Source of the DNA: Plantactinospora sp. BC1
GTDB taxonomy: Bacteria; Actinomycetota; Actinomycetes; Mycobacteriales; Micromonosporaceae
DNA: 64,000 nucleotides
Assembly: GCF_003030345.1 (NCBI RefSeq)
Contig: NZ_CP028158.1
Location: 6,820,001 to 6,884,000 of the forward strand
Direction: 5' to 3'
In this document: in pieces, positions 9,563 to 17,798 of the stretch
Layout: each line of letters begins with the position of its first letter
Numbering within the stretch: position 1 is the first letter of the stretch
Position numbers and translations under genes: made by a program
Notes under the pieces: generated by a model
Told to the model about the DNA's origin: nothing
Database searches by the model: none
The model's input: only the letters and a program-made list of their open reading frames with translations

Positions 9563-10649
9563 GAGTTGATCCCTTCCGAGGTCGTCACCGAGTGTAGCTT
9601 CACCGGCAACCTCTCTCGCGACGCGGCGAGACCGGCCTGACAAGTCCGGGCGCGGGCGGACGTCAAGGGCGCGAAGAGTCGCCATTCTCTCGATGCGGTG
9701 ACCACGCCGCACGCTGGCACACCGCAAGGCCCTCGAACTTCCCAGCTGGGGAAGTGGCCGCGCCCCGCCGCAGAAGGGCTAGGAACGAACTCGTCTCGTT
9801 GATAGGTCCGCGTCCGAGGTGACCCGGCCGTCGTCGGGCCTGCCTCCTTGCCGCCGGGAACCGCTGGCCAGCGCGCGGACCATTACCTCGCCGGCCGCGA
9901 CACGGCCGGAACGTGGGCCGGCGCGGCTGGGCCGGACCGGACGGCCGAGAAGGTGATGTCCTGGGTTCGCCGGCGGCATGAGCCGGCGCTCCGTACGCCG
10001 GCGAACAGGACACGAGCGGTCGGCCCTCACACTCCGACCACTTCCTGGGCCCGCCACGGCAGGATCACCTGGCGGCCAAACAGAACCAGCAGACCGTGGG
10101 CCGTCCGGCTATGCGGTCGCCCCAATCAGGCCTCAGACCGCGTGGGACGGTGGGCAGAGCGCGCTACGCCGATGGCCCAGGTGGTCACACCCGGTCGCCA
10201 GCGCGGTGTGCTACACCCGATCACGCGACCTCACGGAGCCCACGTCACGTGAAGCCGGGAAAGCCACACAGGACGAGCGGGTCTACCGTCGGGCACCAGC
10301 AGAGCCTGACCTGGCTGTGCTCCGTGTCGGAAACCCTCGACATGAACTCTCGACACCGCCGCCCAGAAGAACACCTCAGAAAAGTGTCGCTTCCGACGTG
10401 ACCCCTCTGCTCCGGGCGGGTTCCGATACCACGGGGGTCAGTTTCAGGCGGAGCTGACACTGCGGACGCTCGTCGCGGAACCCGCGAACGCGAATCCTTC
10501 GAGCCGAGACATAACTCTGTCCCACCTTGCGGCAGCCAACAATCCACTCTCGCCAGCCCACCAGCGGTCGGTGCCACGGCGGCACCGGCCGCTTCCCTAT
10601 GCCCGCCGGCCCGGGCCGGCACCAACCACCTCTCCTGGAGGAGATTCCT
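9563..10649. other. 1.1-kb stretch without a credible gene
   Basis: Open frames here (for example 9848-10252 and 9978-10457) are Arg/Pro-rich with no ribosome site and no recognisable domain, so I do not call them. The left end must hold the promoter of the leftward amyloid-motif operon, and the right end leads into the excisionase gene. The one clear structure is the hairpin at 9957-10012. Confidence 0.5.
9957..10012. other. Large imperfect inverted repeat (structured element)
   Basis: The left arm tgtcctgggttcgccggcg (9957-9975) pairs with cgccggcgaacaggaca (9996-10012), leaving a 2-nt bulge and a 20-nt loop that is itself GC-rich. It lies between the operon and the excisionase gene and could be a terminator, a recombination site or an RNA structure. 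No T run follows. Confidence 0.5.
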
Positions 10650-11042
10650 GTGGCAACGCCATCACACCCGCATCGACCCGCCAACGACCAACCACGCCCG
10701 ACCAGAACCACGGACCTCACACCATCACCGTCGACCAATCAGCCGCTGCTCTACACCCCTGCCGAGGCCGCTCAACGCCTTCAGGTCCGCGAGTCGTGGC
10801 TGCGTAAGAAGGCCGCCGCCCGGGCCGTGCCGTGCACGTTCCTCGGCAAGCACCTGCGCTTCTCCCCCACCGACCTGACCGAGATCATCATCAACGCCGC
10901 CCGGCCCTCGACCGGCCGACGTCCCCGACGCCGCTCGGCGCCCGGCGTTCGGGACCGCGACTTGCCACCATCGGCGATCCGGAGCGTGGATGCACACCCG
11001 GATGACCACACATCACGCGGGAGCAGCCCATGGCATGGATAG
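10650..11042 (+). CDS. Excisionase-like helix-turn-helix protein
   Basis: The product has 130 residues from the GTG at 10650, which has a strong ribosome site (ggaggag). A Thr/Pro-rich N-terminal tail is followed by a MerR/excisionase-type DNA-binding domain at about residues 32-85: 'LLYTPAEAAQRLQVRESWLR' is the helix-turn-helix and 'FLGKHLRFSPTDL' the wing. The C-terminal tail is Arg-rich. The gene overlaps the integrase start by 13 bp, the usual xis-int order in actinobacterial integrative elements. It likely binds the attachment site and steers the integrase towards excision. Confidence 0.8.
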   Translation: MATPSHPHRPANDQPRPTRTTDLTPSPSTNQPLLYTPAEAAQRLQVRESWLRKKAAARAVPCTFLGKHLRFSPTDLTEIIINAARPSTGRRPRRRSAPGVRDRDLPPSAIRSVDAHPDDHTSRGSSPWHG

Positions 11043-12157
11043 AACAACGCGGCACCCGCTACCGGGTCCGACTACGACTCCCCGACGGCACCGTCACCAC
11101 CGACTCCTCCCACCCCACCTACAGGACTGCGGACATCCGGCGTAAGCAGGTCGACCTCGACCAAGCCCTCGACACCTACCTCGACCCCACCCTCGGCCGC
11201 ATCACCCTCACCGAATGGGTCGCCATCTGGGAAGCCGGCCACATCGCCGGCGACGCGAAATGGGCCGCCTACCGCAGCCACCTCCGCAACCACATACTCC
11301 CCCGCTTCGGCGACACACCCCTCACCAAAATCACCCGCCAGACCGTCAAAGTCTTCGTCAAACAACTCCGAACCCACCTCGCCGACAGCAGCACCGCCAG
11401 CGTCATGTCCCTACTCGGCCTACTCATGCGCGAAGCCGTCGCCGACGGCCGCATCCCCCACAACCCCTGCCAAGGAGTCAAAGTCATCACCCGCGAACGA
11501 CCCGAACGCCCAACAGCCACCCCCACCCAGGTCAACACCATCGCCGGACGCATCGAACGCCGCTCCGACCAAATCCTCGTCACCACCGCCGCCTACACCG
11601 GCATGCGATGGGGCGAACTCGCCGGCCTCGCCCGCACCAACACCCGCCTCGGCCACGGCCTCATCCGCATCGACCCCGACCACGGGGCCCTCCACGAAGT
11701 CCAAGGCCGCCTCTACCTCGGCCCACCCAAAACTGCGGGCTCTGCCCGCGACATCCACCTTCCACCCTTCCTCATCACCCTCCTCCAAGAACTCCTCGAC
11801 AGCCACGACCACGACCTCGTCTTCAGCGGCGCCCGCGGCGCATACCTCCGCCGCTCCAGCATGTCCCGCCGCGTCTTCCGCCCCGCCGTCGACGGCAACC
11901 CCCAAACCCACACCGGCCCAGTCATCGAAGGCATGCACTTCCACGACCTCCGCCACACCCACAAAACCTGGATGATCGAAGACCAGATCCCCGAAATCGC
12001 CCAAGCCCGCCGACTCGGCCACCGCCTACCCGGCATCCGCGGCATCTACAGCCACGTCACACCAACCATGATCGCCGACATCACAAGAGCACTCGAAGAC
12101 CGCTGGCAAACAACCCAACCCGACAACGGCAAACGCCGCCACCTACGAGCAGCCTGA
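11030..12157 (+). CDS. Tyrosine recombinase (site-specific integrase)
   Basis: The product has 375 residues, full length for the phage-type integrase family. The first 60 residues are an arm-binding region, residues 62-150 the SAM-like core-binding domain, and 165-355 the catalytic domain. All active-site residues are visible: Arg193 (TGMRWGE), Lys234 (PPKTAGSARDIHLP), His305 and Arg308 (HDLRH), His331 (GHRLP) and the nucleophile Tyr340 (GIYSHVT). The gene should cut and rejoin DNA at an attachment site that I could not place; the tRNA cluster at 22333-22596 is a candidate. No replication or transfer genes sit beside it, so the element is stripped down or decayed. Confidence 0.9.
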   Translation: MAWIEQRGTRYRVRLRLPDGTVTTDSSHPTYRTADIRRKQVDLDQALDTYLDPTLGRITLTEWVAIWEAGHIAGDAKWAAYRSHLRNHILPRFGDTPLTKITRQTVKVFVKQLRTHLADSSTASVMSLLGLLMREAVADGRIPHNPCQGVKVITRERPERPTATPTQVNTIAGRIERRSDQILVTTAAYTGMRWGELAGLARTNTRLGHGLIRIDPDHGALHEVQGRLYLGPPKTAGSARDIHLPPFLITLLQELLDSHDHDLVFSGARGAYLRRSSMSRRVFRPAVDGNPQTHTGPVIEGMHFHDLRHTHKTWMIEDQIPEIAQARRLGHRLPGIRGIYSHVTPTMIADITRALEDRWQTTQPDNGKRRHLRAA

Positions 12158-12454
12158 CAACAGCACGCTCCTCAACCACCACAATGTTGCGATCGAGAAG
12201 CAGGCGACCGCCGCAGGTCCCGTCGCGTCCATGCGATCGCCTTCCCCAAACCTCGGCAGCTTCGGACGCCGACGACGCCCGAGGCAGATCACAGACGGTG
12301 ACACCCTCGACCCCGGCGACACGCGAAAAGCGGCAGAAGCGGATGCCGGAACATGTGCCGGGCGGTCCGGCGGGTGGTTCGTCTAGACCGATGCACGCCA
12401 GCCGTTGACGTTCTCGGCACGCCGGCGCGACATTGGCTGCTGCGGCTATGCCCG
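12158..12454. other. Region downstream of the integrase
   Basis: These 297 bp hold no credible gene. They separate the integrase from a convergent TPR gene and would be a possible place for an attachment site, but I see no tRNA fragment or clear direct repeat here. Confidence 0.4.
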
Positions 12455-13057
12455 CTAGGTCGAGCGGTCCAGTTCCATCACAGTGAGTTCACCGCCGCAT
12501 CGAAGGCACGGCACGTTGAACGCCGAGTCGGCGTCGCCGATCAGGCAGGGAACGCAGAACACCTCGTCGCAGGCCGTGCACTGCATGCCGACCTTGGGTG
12601 AGATCACGTTGACGTCAACGCTCGCCGGCTCCGTCCGGTGCACGGGCCGGTGGCACTCGCGGCAGTAGTCGATACCCCGCCGCCGCATGGTGATCGCCGC
12701 TTGCGGGTGGCCGAGGCGCGCGGCGTGCACGATGTGCTCGTCGGCCTCCGCGAAGCGGCCGAGCTTGCCGAGGGCCATGCCGAGTGCGTTGTGCGCCTCG
12801 AAGTACTCCGGTCGCAGATCGAGGCACGCGCGCAGCGGCTCGAGTGCCTCCTCCCACCGACCGGCGTTGGTTAGCGAGACCCCGAGGAACAGTCGGCAGC
12901 TCGACGAGCCCGGATCGGCGCCGGCTGCCTCGGCGAACCCGTCGGCTGCCTCCGACCAACGCTTCTGATCGAACAGCGCCAGAGCGCGCTGGTACGTCGC
13001 CCGCGACTGCTCGACGTCCGAGCGATTGGCTCTGCTCTTGCGCGAGAACAAACCCAC
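12455..13057 (-). CDS. TPR protein with C-terminal zinc-binding cysteine cluster
   Basis: The product has 200 residues. Residues 15-125 form about three tetratricopeptide repeats ('AYQRALALFDQKRWSEAADG'-like, 'SLTNAGRWEEALEPLRACLD', 'ALGMALGKLGRFAEADEHIV'). Residues 130-195 hold four Cys pairs or clusters (CRECH, CTACDEVFCVPC, CLRCGG) that look like one or two zinc ribbons. This suggests a soluble protein-protein adaptor. The specific role is unknown; it stands alone on the minus strand inside the island. Confidence 0.75.
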   Translation of the reverse strand: MGLFSRKSRANRSDVEQSRATYQRALALFDQKRWSEAADGFAEAAGADPGSSSCRLFLGVSLTNAGRWEEALEPLRACLDLRPEYFEAHNALGMALGKLGRFAEADEHIVHAARLGHPQAAITMRRRGIDYCRECHRPVHRTEPASVDVNVISPKVGMQCTACDEVFCVPCLIGDADSAFNVPCLRCGGELTVMELDRST

Positions 13058-13232
13058 CCGGCACCTCCTTCGACGACCGTCTCATCGTAGGCGTGGTGCC
13101 CGCGACGCTGGTTGATCTCCGGAAGCCCCAGAGCTGAGTTAGCTCCTCTTGGGAGAACCGTCCTGAACGCCACGAACCAACCGCCCGAGCATCGACCGTC
13201 ACCCTACGAGCGGCGCGGTAGGTGTAGGCCAT

Positions 13233-13394
13233 TCAGACCCGAACGCACTCAACTCGGCAGATCCGAAAGCCGAGCCGCGCGTTGTCGCGCTGACCGTCAA
13301 CGTCGACGAGGTGGACACCCGGGCGGTAGTCGGAACGCAGCCTCGCCGGGTAGCGGGCCGGCCAGGTGGGCGGAGCGGCCGCTCGTAACCACCC
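13233..13394 (-). pseudogene. C-terminal fragment of an FGE/SUMF1-like protein
   Basis: An open stretch of about 53 codons ends at 13233. It reads 'WPARYPARLRSDYRPGVHLV' and then 'ARLGFRICRVE'. The 'LRS.YR...D....LGFR.CR' pattern is the end of formylglycine-generating-enzyme/sulfatase-modifying-factor domains. A stop codon lies just upstream in the same frame and no N-terminal part is visible, so this is a remnant. The assignment is from pattern memory only. Confidence 0.4.
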
Positions 13395-13488
13395 TGGCTA
13401 CGGCAGTTCGGGGCCGGTCCGGCGGTCGGTGCGCGGCGGGCAGGCCCGGGAAAAGTCAGCAGCACGGCCAACAGGCCGACGGGGCGGC

Positions 13489-14463
13489 TCACCGTCCACC
13501 CTCCGATGCCGGCAGCAGGGCCGGGGCGGCGACGATCGCGGCGAGCCGTTCGTCGGTGAAGACCGCTCCGGTGACCGGCTCGACGGGCCCGGCCAGCGGC
13601 AGTGAGGCGACCGCCGGGCACCACCGCAGCGCGACCTCGACGCCCGGGGCGTACCGGGTGGCGATGACGCAGTCGGTTCCCGGCGGGTTCGGCGTCACGG
13701 CGTCGGCTCCGGACCGCGCACCGCCCGGCGCGGCACCGTCGCCGGATCCGCTCGGACCGCCACCCGGTGCGGCACCGCCGTCGACCGGGCCCCCGTCCGA
13801 TGCCCCCGGGCCCAGGATCCGCACCGGCAGGCCGGCCCCGCCGACCGGCAGCGTCCGGCAGGGCAGTCTCGGCTCCGGTTCGGCATCCGCCTTCTCTGGC
13901 GGCGGCGAGGCCCGGACCGGGCAGAGTTCGTCGAGCCGTGGTTGCCGGGTCCGGCGCTGAGGATCCAGCGCCGACCGGCCGTCCACCAGGGACACCCCGA
14001 TTTCCCCCGCCTGGTTTCCGACGTAGACCACAGCCGCGGCGTCGAGCAGCCGGACGCCCCGCAGCCCCATTCCGGGCCGGATCGCGTCGACGTCCGGCAC
14101 CTCGGAGAAGCGGACGTCGTCGCCGGCCGGATCGCGCCGGATCGTGAGGCCGGCCGGCAGCGTGGCAGCGAGGGCGTCGAGCAGGTCGGCGCCGTCGCGG
14201 ACTCCTCCGACCGGATCACTCGGCTCCGCCGTCGGCGTCTCTGCCGCCGCCGGGCCCGGCTCGGGCGCTGGGCCGCCGGCCGCCCCGATCCCGACCGGCA
14301 CCGCTAGGGCGACGACCGCGAGGCCGCTGGCTCCGCCGGCCAGTACGCCCCGGCGCCGCCGCCGTTCCGCCTGCCGGGCCGTCGCCAGCATCACCTCCGA
14401 GGAGGCCATCGGCGGTACCGGTCCGGTCAGCAGTTCGTCGAAGATCCTGCGTACGTCGTTCAT
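13489..14463 (-). CDS. Membrane protein, likely partner (anti-sigma type) of the adjacent sigma factor
   Basis: The product has 324 residues. The cytoplasmic N-terminus (about 40 residues, ending in a run of Arg) is followed by one membrane segment at about 41-62 ('GASGLAVVALAVPVGIGAAG') and a long extracytoplasmic part with Pro/Ala/Gly-rich linkers and several Cys. Its ATG overlaps the stop of the sigma-factor gene by 4 bp, so both are made together. This layout is typical of the membrane partners of SigE-family sigma factors in actinomycetes. No zinc-binding anti-sigma motif (HxxxCxxC) is visible, so an anti-sigma role is inferred from position and topology. Confidence 0.65.
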   Translation of the reverse strand: MNDVRRIFDELLTGPVPPMASSEVMLATARQAERRRRRGVLAGGASGLAVVALAVPVGIGAAGGPAPEPGPAAAETPTAEPSDPVGGVRDGADLLDALAATLPAGLTIRRDPAGDDVRFSEVPDVDAIRPGMGLRGVRLLDAAAVVYVGNQAGEIGVSLVDGRSALDPQRRTRQPRLDELCPVRASPPPEKADAEPEPRLPCRTLPVGGAGLPVRILGPGASDGGPVDGGAAPGGGPSGSGDGAAPGGARSGADAVTPNPPGTDCVIATRYAPGVEVALRWCPAVASLPLAGPVEPVTGAVFTDERLAAIVAAPALLPASEGGR

Positions 14464-15074
14464 CGCACCTCTCCCAGCGTCTGGTTCTCCCCTGTGGCCC
14501 GACCCTCGACAGCCGCTCGCCGGCCGGGCGGCCCGTTCCCGGCCGGCGGCCGGTACTCGACGAGGTCCCGGCCCAACAGCGCGCGCAACCGATCCAGGCC
14601 ACGGGCCGTCTGGCTCTTCACCGTCCCGGCCGGTACGCCCAGCAACTCGGCCACCTGCTCGACGGCGAGGTCGTCCCAGAACCGCAGCACCAGTACCGCC
14701 CGCTGCCGGGGTGGCAGGGTCGCCAGGGCGGCCCGCAGCACCAGCGCGCTCTCGATGTCCGGCGCCGCGACCGGCCGGTCGAGCCGGGCGGTCTCGTCGC
14801 CCGAGGCGAACTCCCGGCGCCAGGGCCGCCGCTTCTCGTCCAGGAACGCCCGGAGCAGGATCCGCCGGACGTACTGGTCCAGTGCCTCGTGCCGGGAGAT
14901 CCGACGCCAGCTCCGGTAGAGCTTGGTGAAGGTGACCTGGGTCAGGTCGTCGGCCAGGTACCAGTCACCGCAGAGCAGGTACGCGGTGGTCCGCATCCGG
15001 GCGCCGCGCGCCGCGTAGTAGTCGGCGAACTCCTGGTCCCGGTCGTCACCCGCACGGAACAGGTGTAACCCCAT
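14460..15074 (-). CDS. SigE-family (ECF) RNA polymerase sigma factor
   Basis: The product has 204 residues. Region 2 lies at about 18-85 ('EFADYYAARGARMRTTAYLL', 'LADDLTQVTFTKLYRSWRRI') and region 4 at about 110-165 ('LPPRQRAVLVLRFWDDLAVE', 'LLGVPAGTVKSQTARGLDRL'). These are the core promoter-binding parts of group 4 sigma factors, with no extra C-terminal domain beyond a 30-residue tail. It should direct RNA polymerase to a small set of stress or envelope promoters. It is co-transcribed with the membrane protein at 13489-14463, which may hold it inactive. Confidence 0.85.
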   Translation of the reverse strand: MGLHLFRAGDDRDQEFADYYAARGARMRTTAYLLCGDWYLADDLTQVTFTKLYRSWRRISRHEALDQYVRRILLRAFLDEKRRPWRREFASGDETARLDRPVAAPDIESALVLRAALATLPPRQRAVLVLRFWDDLAVEQVAELLGVPAGTVKSQTARGLDRLRALLGRDLVEYRPPAGNGPPGRRAAVEGRATGENQTLGEVR

Positions 15075-15100
15075 CGGTCCGGCTCCCTCCGTCGGTATAG

Positions 15101-15621
15101 AAACGGAGCGAACCCACCACCGGGTTCCATCTGCGGCTGTCGGACGCCGGCCGGCGACCCGAGGTACTCGCCACGCTCCTAGGCAGACGCGAGCAGCTTG
15201 CTGCGACCTTCGCTGGGCCGCTGCTGCCCGTCCTTCGCGGTTTCCTCAGCGACAAGCCGACAACCGGAGAACGCTACCCCAGCGGGGAGGGCATCGTGCT
15301 CCACGCCGCAGGCACCAATGACGCCGGCTATGAGGGATACCTGACCTTCGACGGCATGAAAAGTTTCGACCCGCGCGCGAGGACGAGAACGCTCTGGCCG
15401 CCGACGTCGACTCTATGGTCACGGCGGGACTGCTGATTCGCGGCATCATCGTCAGCTGCGAAGTATGCGGACGCGTCAACTTCATCAGCCTCGACCTGGC
15501 CGGGCGACCATCACCTGCCCTCGGTGCCAAGCCAGCAAATGCACTGACCAGCACGAGATGGCGTCGGCCCCTCAGCGGTAACGACAGAGTCGTAGGAGTC
15601 AACCCTGCGGCGTCTGTCTAG
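15101..15621 (+). pseudogene. Frameshifted gene with C-terminal zinc ribbon
   Basis: Reading from about 15101 in one frame gives a protein-like stretch ('RRPEVLATLLGRREQLAATF', 'LTFDGMKSFDP'). One frameshift near 15376 leads to 'DVDSMVTAGLLIRGIIVSCE' with the pair CEVC, and a second shift near 15506 restores the matching pair CPRC ('ATITCPRCQASNAL' once corrected). The two CxxC pairs about 20 residues apart form a zinc ribbon. No intact start is visible because the sigma-factor promoter region lies directly upstream. It is clearly a decayed gene; the family is a hypothetical protein type I cannot name. Confidence 0.5.
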
Positions 15622-16367
15622 GCGTCGTGATCGCGTGGGTCTTCGATGAAGGCCACGAAGGACCGACCGAACCGCGTGACCGCGTCCAGCCTGACGTGGT
15701 GGGCGAAGTATCTGTGATCGCCGTTATATCCGGCTTCGCTGAGTGCGCCGACGTCGAGCAGGCCCTCGTCCCTGAGGCGCTCGCACTGCTTATCAAGGAG
15801 GACCTCTACGTCGCCGCTGTCATCGCCTTGAGGTTGAATAGGTGATAGCCGGTGCGCGATGTCGGCGACGGGCACCAACTCCGACTGCGAGAACGACGGC
15901 TCGCTGCCGGTCATGTCCTCGCGGTACTGCGGGTCCGCCAAGAACTTGAGCAAACGCAGGGCAACCGGCGGAAGTCGATCAATCAGATCGAAGAAGACAT
16001 GCTGACGGTCTTCGTCCGGATCGACAGCGAGGGCGGTATTGAGCACCGCGTTACGGAGCAACTCGCGCTTCTCCCGGCGGCTCCGTTCGGCGATCCGCGT
16101 TCCCGCCGCCACTGCGTCCACGAACGCCTCGTTGTTGGCGAGGTGCTCAAAGTCGCCAACGCGTTCCTCTAGCTCACGTAGGGCGACGGCCAGGTCGGTC
16201 AGCCACTCCTCCATGCGCCGGTTGTACGGCCGCGCGAGCACGTCGGCGAGCACGATCCCGAGCGGCCCCCCAACACCGGGAATTGCAGAAACCACCATCT
16301 CGGCAGCCTTGCTCAGTCCTTGCCGGCGGTCGCTCTGCGCGGGCGGTCTCAACTCCATACCCACCAT
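15618..16367 (-). CDS. Unrecognised island protein with hydrophobic N-terminal hairpin
   Basis: The product has 249 residues; the start is 16367, or 16358 for a slightly shorter form, and neither has a strong ribosome site. Residues 20-47 are hydrophobic with Gly/Pro in the middle ('VVSAIPGVGGPLGIVLADVL') and could insert in a membrane. A helical, charged region (about 50-130) follows, then a C-terminal part resembling a winged helix ('CERLRDEGLLDVGALSEAGY'). No catalytic motif is visible. Its place among decayed and defence genes makes a defence role possible, but that is inference from neighbours only. Confidence 0.65.
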   Translation of the reverse strand: MVGMELRPPAQSDRRQGLSKAAEMVVSAIPGVGGPLGIVLADVLARPYNRRMEEWLTDLAVALRELEERVGDFEHLANNEAFVDAVAAGTRIAERSRREKRELLRNAVLNTALAVDPDEDRQHVFFDLIDRLPPVALRLLKFLADPQYREDMTGSEPSFSQSELVPVADIAHRLSPIQPQGDDSGDVEVLLDKQCERLRDEGLLDVGALSEAGYNGDHRYFAHHVRLDAVTRFGRSFVAFIEDPRDHDA

Positions 16368-16546
16368 GATGAATGACGCCGTCCACCTAACCTGGTCACC
16401 GGGCCCGACTCGGCACGTGCGAGGGCGACCTGGTCGGCGGTGCCTGCGACGGCTTGGTCACACTGTCAACGAACGACCGCGCCAGGATCGTCGCTGGTTT
16501 GGTGAACATGCCGCTTGACGGACCGGTTGGTCAGTGACTGGGCGCG

Positions 16547-17566
16547 CTACGCGGCTTCGGCGAGTGCCGAGATGACAGAGGTGGGCATCTGCTGGCGGGC
16601 GGTTCCGCTTGCGGCCGAGGTGAGGAAGTTCAGTAGGTGGCAGGGACGTTCGGGGGTGCCGAGGGGAACCGGTTCGACGCGTCGCCAGCCGCGAGCCGAG
16701 GCGGCCTTGATCGCGGTCAGGTAGGTGCCTTCGCTCATGCGATCGAGCGTGCGGGCGCGCATAAGCAGCGCGGCCAGCGAGACCTGCCAGTAGCGCTTGA
16801 GTTCGAACAGTCTTGACCAATCGACAGTGTCGGGCAATTGGTCGGCGATTTCGTCGGCGGGCATGAGGAACGCCGCAGCGAACGTGTGTGCCTGTTTCTC
16901 GACTTCCTTAACACCCCAGATTTGTTCGCCGTGCAGAACGAGGTGGGCCAGTTCGTGGGCGGCGTCGAAACGTGATCTTGCGCGGTCGTTCTTGTCCGTG
17001 CCGAGTACGACGACCGGGTGGTCACTGAATGGTAGGGAGAAGGCGTCGACGTCGGTGCTGCCCAACGGCAGACGGATGACGACGACGCCGTGGTGTTCGA
17101 GGAGGTCCACGACGTCCCCGATTGGCCCGGGGGGCACTTTCCACTCCATGCGGACCTGCCCGGCGATGCGCTCGATCTCCTCGCCGGCAGCATCGAGGCT
17201 GTCGACCCCGATCTGCGGGACGGTTCCCGTGGGGAACTGCCCGGCCGCGGTGGCGTGCACCGCGAGGTCGTGGGCGACGTGGGCAACGGCGCGCGCCCGG
17301 CGGCGATCGGCGACCGCGGTGCGGCGCAGCGACCGGAAGAATCCCTCGTGTGTCTCCACGAGGGGTTGATTGAAGAACTCGACGGGTACGTTGAGTTTCC
17401 CGCTCAGGACGGTGAGCGTCTCGGGACTGGGCCGGGCGGCGCCGCTCTCGAACTGGCTGACAGCGGCTGCGGAGACCGCTACCTGCCCAGCAAGATGCGC
17501 CTGACTGAGCCCGGCTAGCTCCCTGGCCATCCGCAGGCGTGCCCCCTGGAACCCCGGCGCGCTCAC
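16547..17566 (-). CDS. XRE-type regulator fused to an ImmA/IrrE metallopeptidase
   Basis: The product has 339 residues from the GTG at 17566, picked for 'ggagga' 6 nt upstream; longer starts add an Arg-rich leader. Residues 8-62 are a helix-turn-helix ('LAGLSQAHLAGQVAVSAAAV'). Residues 130-260 are the peptidase domain with the zinc motif HELAH at 204-208 and a downstream Glu near 223 as third ligand. Proteins of this type cleave repressors or antitoxins to switch on mobile elements or stress genes. It is divergent from the CD-NTase gene with about 230 bp between starts, so it may control that CBASS operon. The family call is firm; the regulatory link is inference. Confidence 0.85.
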   Translation of the reverse strand: MSAPGFQGARLRMARELAGLSQAHLAGQVAVSAAAVSQFESGAARPSPETLTVLSGKLNVPVEFFNQPLVETHEGFFRSLRRTAVADRRRARAVAHVAHDLAVHATAAGQFPTGTVPQIGVDSLDAAGEEIERIAGQVRMEWKVPPGPIGDVVDLLEHHGVVVIRLPLGSTDVDAFSLPFSDHPVVVLGTDKNDRARSRFDAAHELAHLVLHGEQIWGVKEVEKQAHTFAAAFLMPADEIADQLPDTVDWSRLFELKRYWQVSLAALLMRARTLDRMSEGTYLTAIKAASARGWRRVEPVPLGTPERPCHLLNFLTSAASGTARQQMPTSVISALAEAA

Positions 17567-17798
17567 TCTGTGTCCTCCGCCTGTGATCTTGTATCCGATT
17601 CTGGCCGGTTCGCGGCGTAAAGCCGGACTGCCGCGCCGAACATTACCCTTCCGACGCGGAACACTACGCAGAACATGGTGCCGAAAAATTAAGTAAGATC
17701 GGCAGGGCTGGAGCCGGCGGGCCGGCCGCATGGTGCGGTCAGGTCTTGCCGGTCATGACGACGCCGCTGCGGACCGGCGGGTCAGAACGGATGTGCAC

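Noticed and set aside
9848-10457. Overlapping plus-strand frames before the excisionase
   Set aside because: Arg/Pro-rich translations, no ribosome site and no similarity that I can see.
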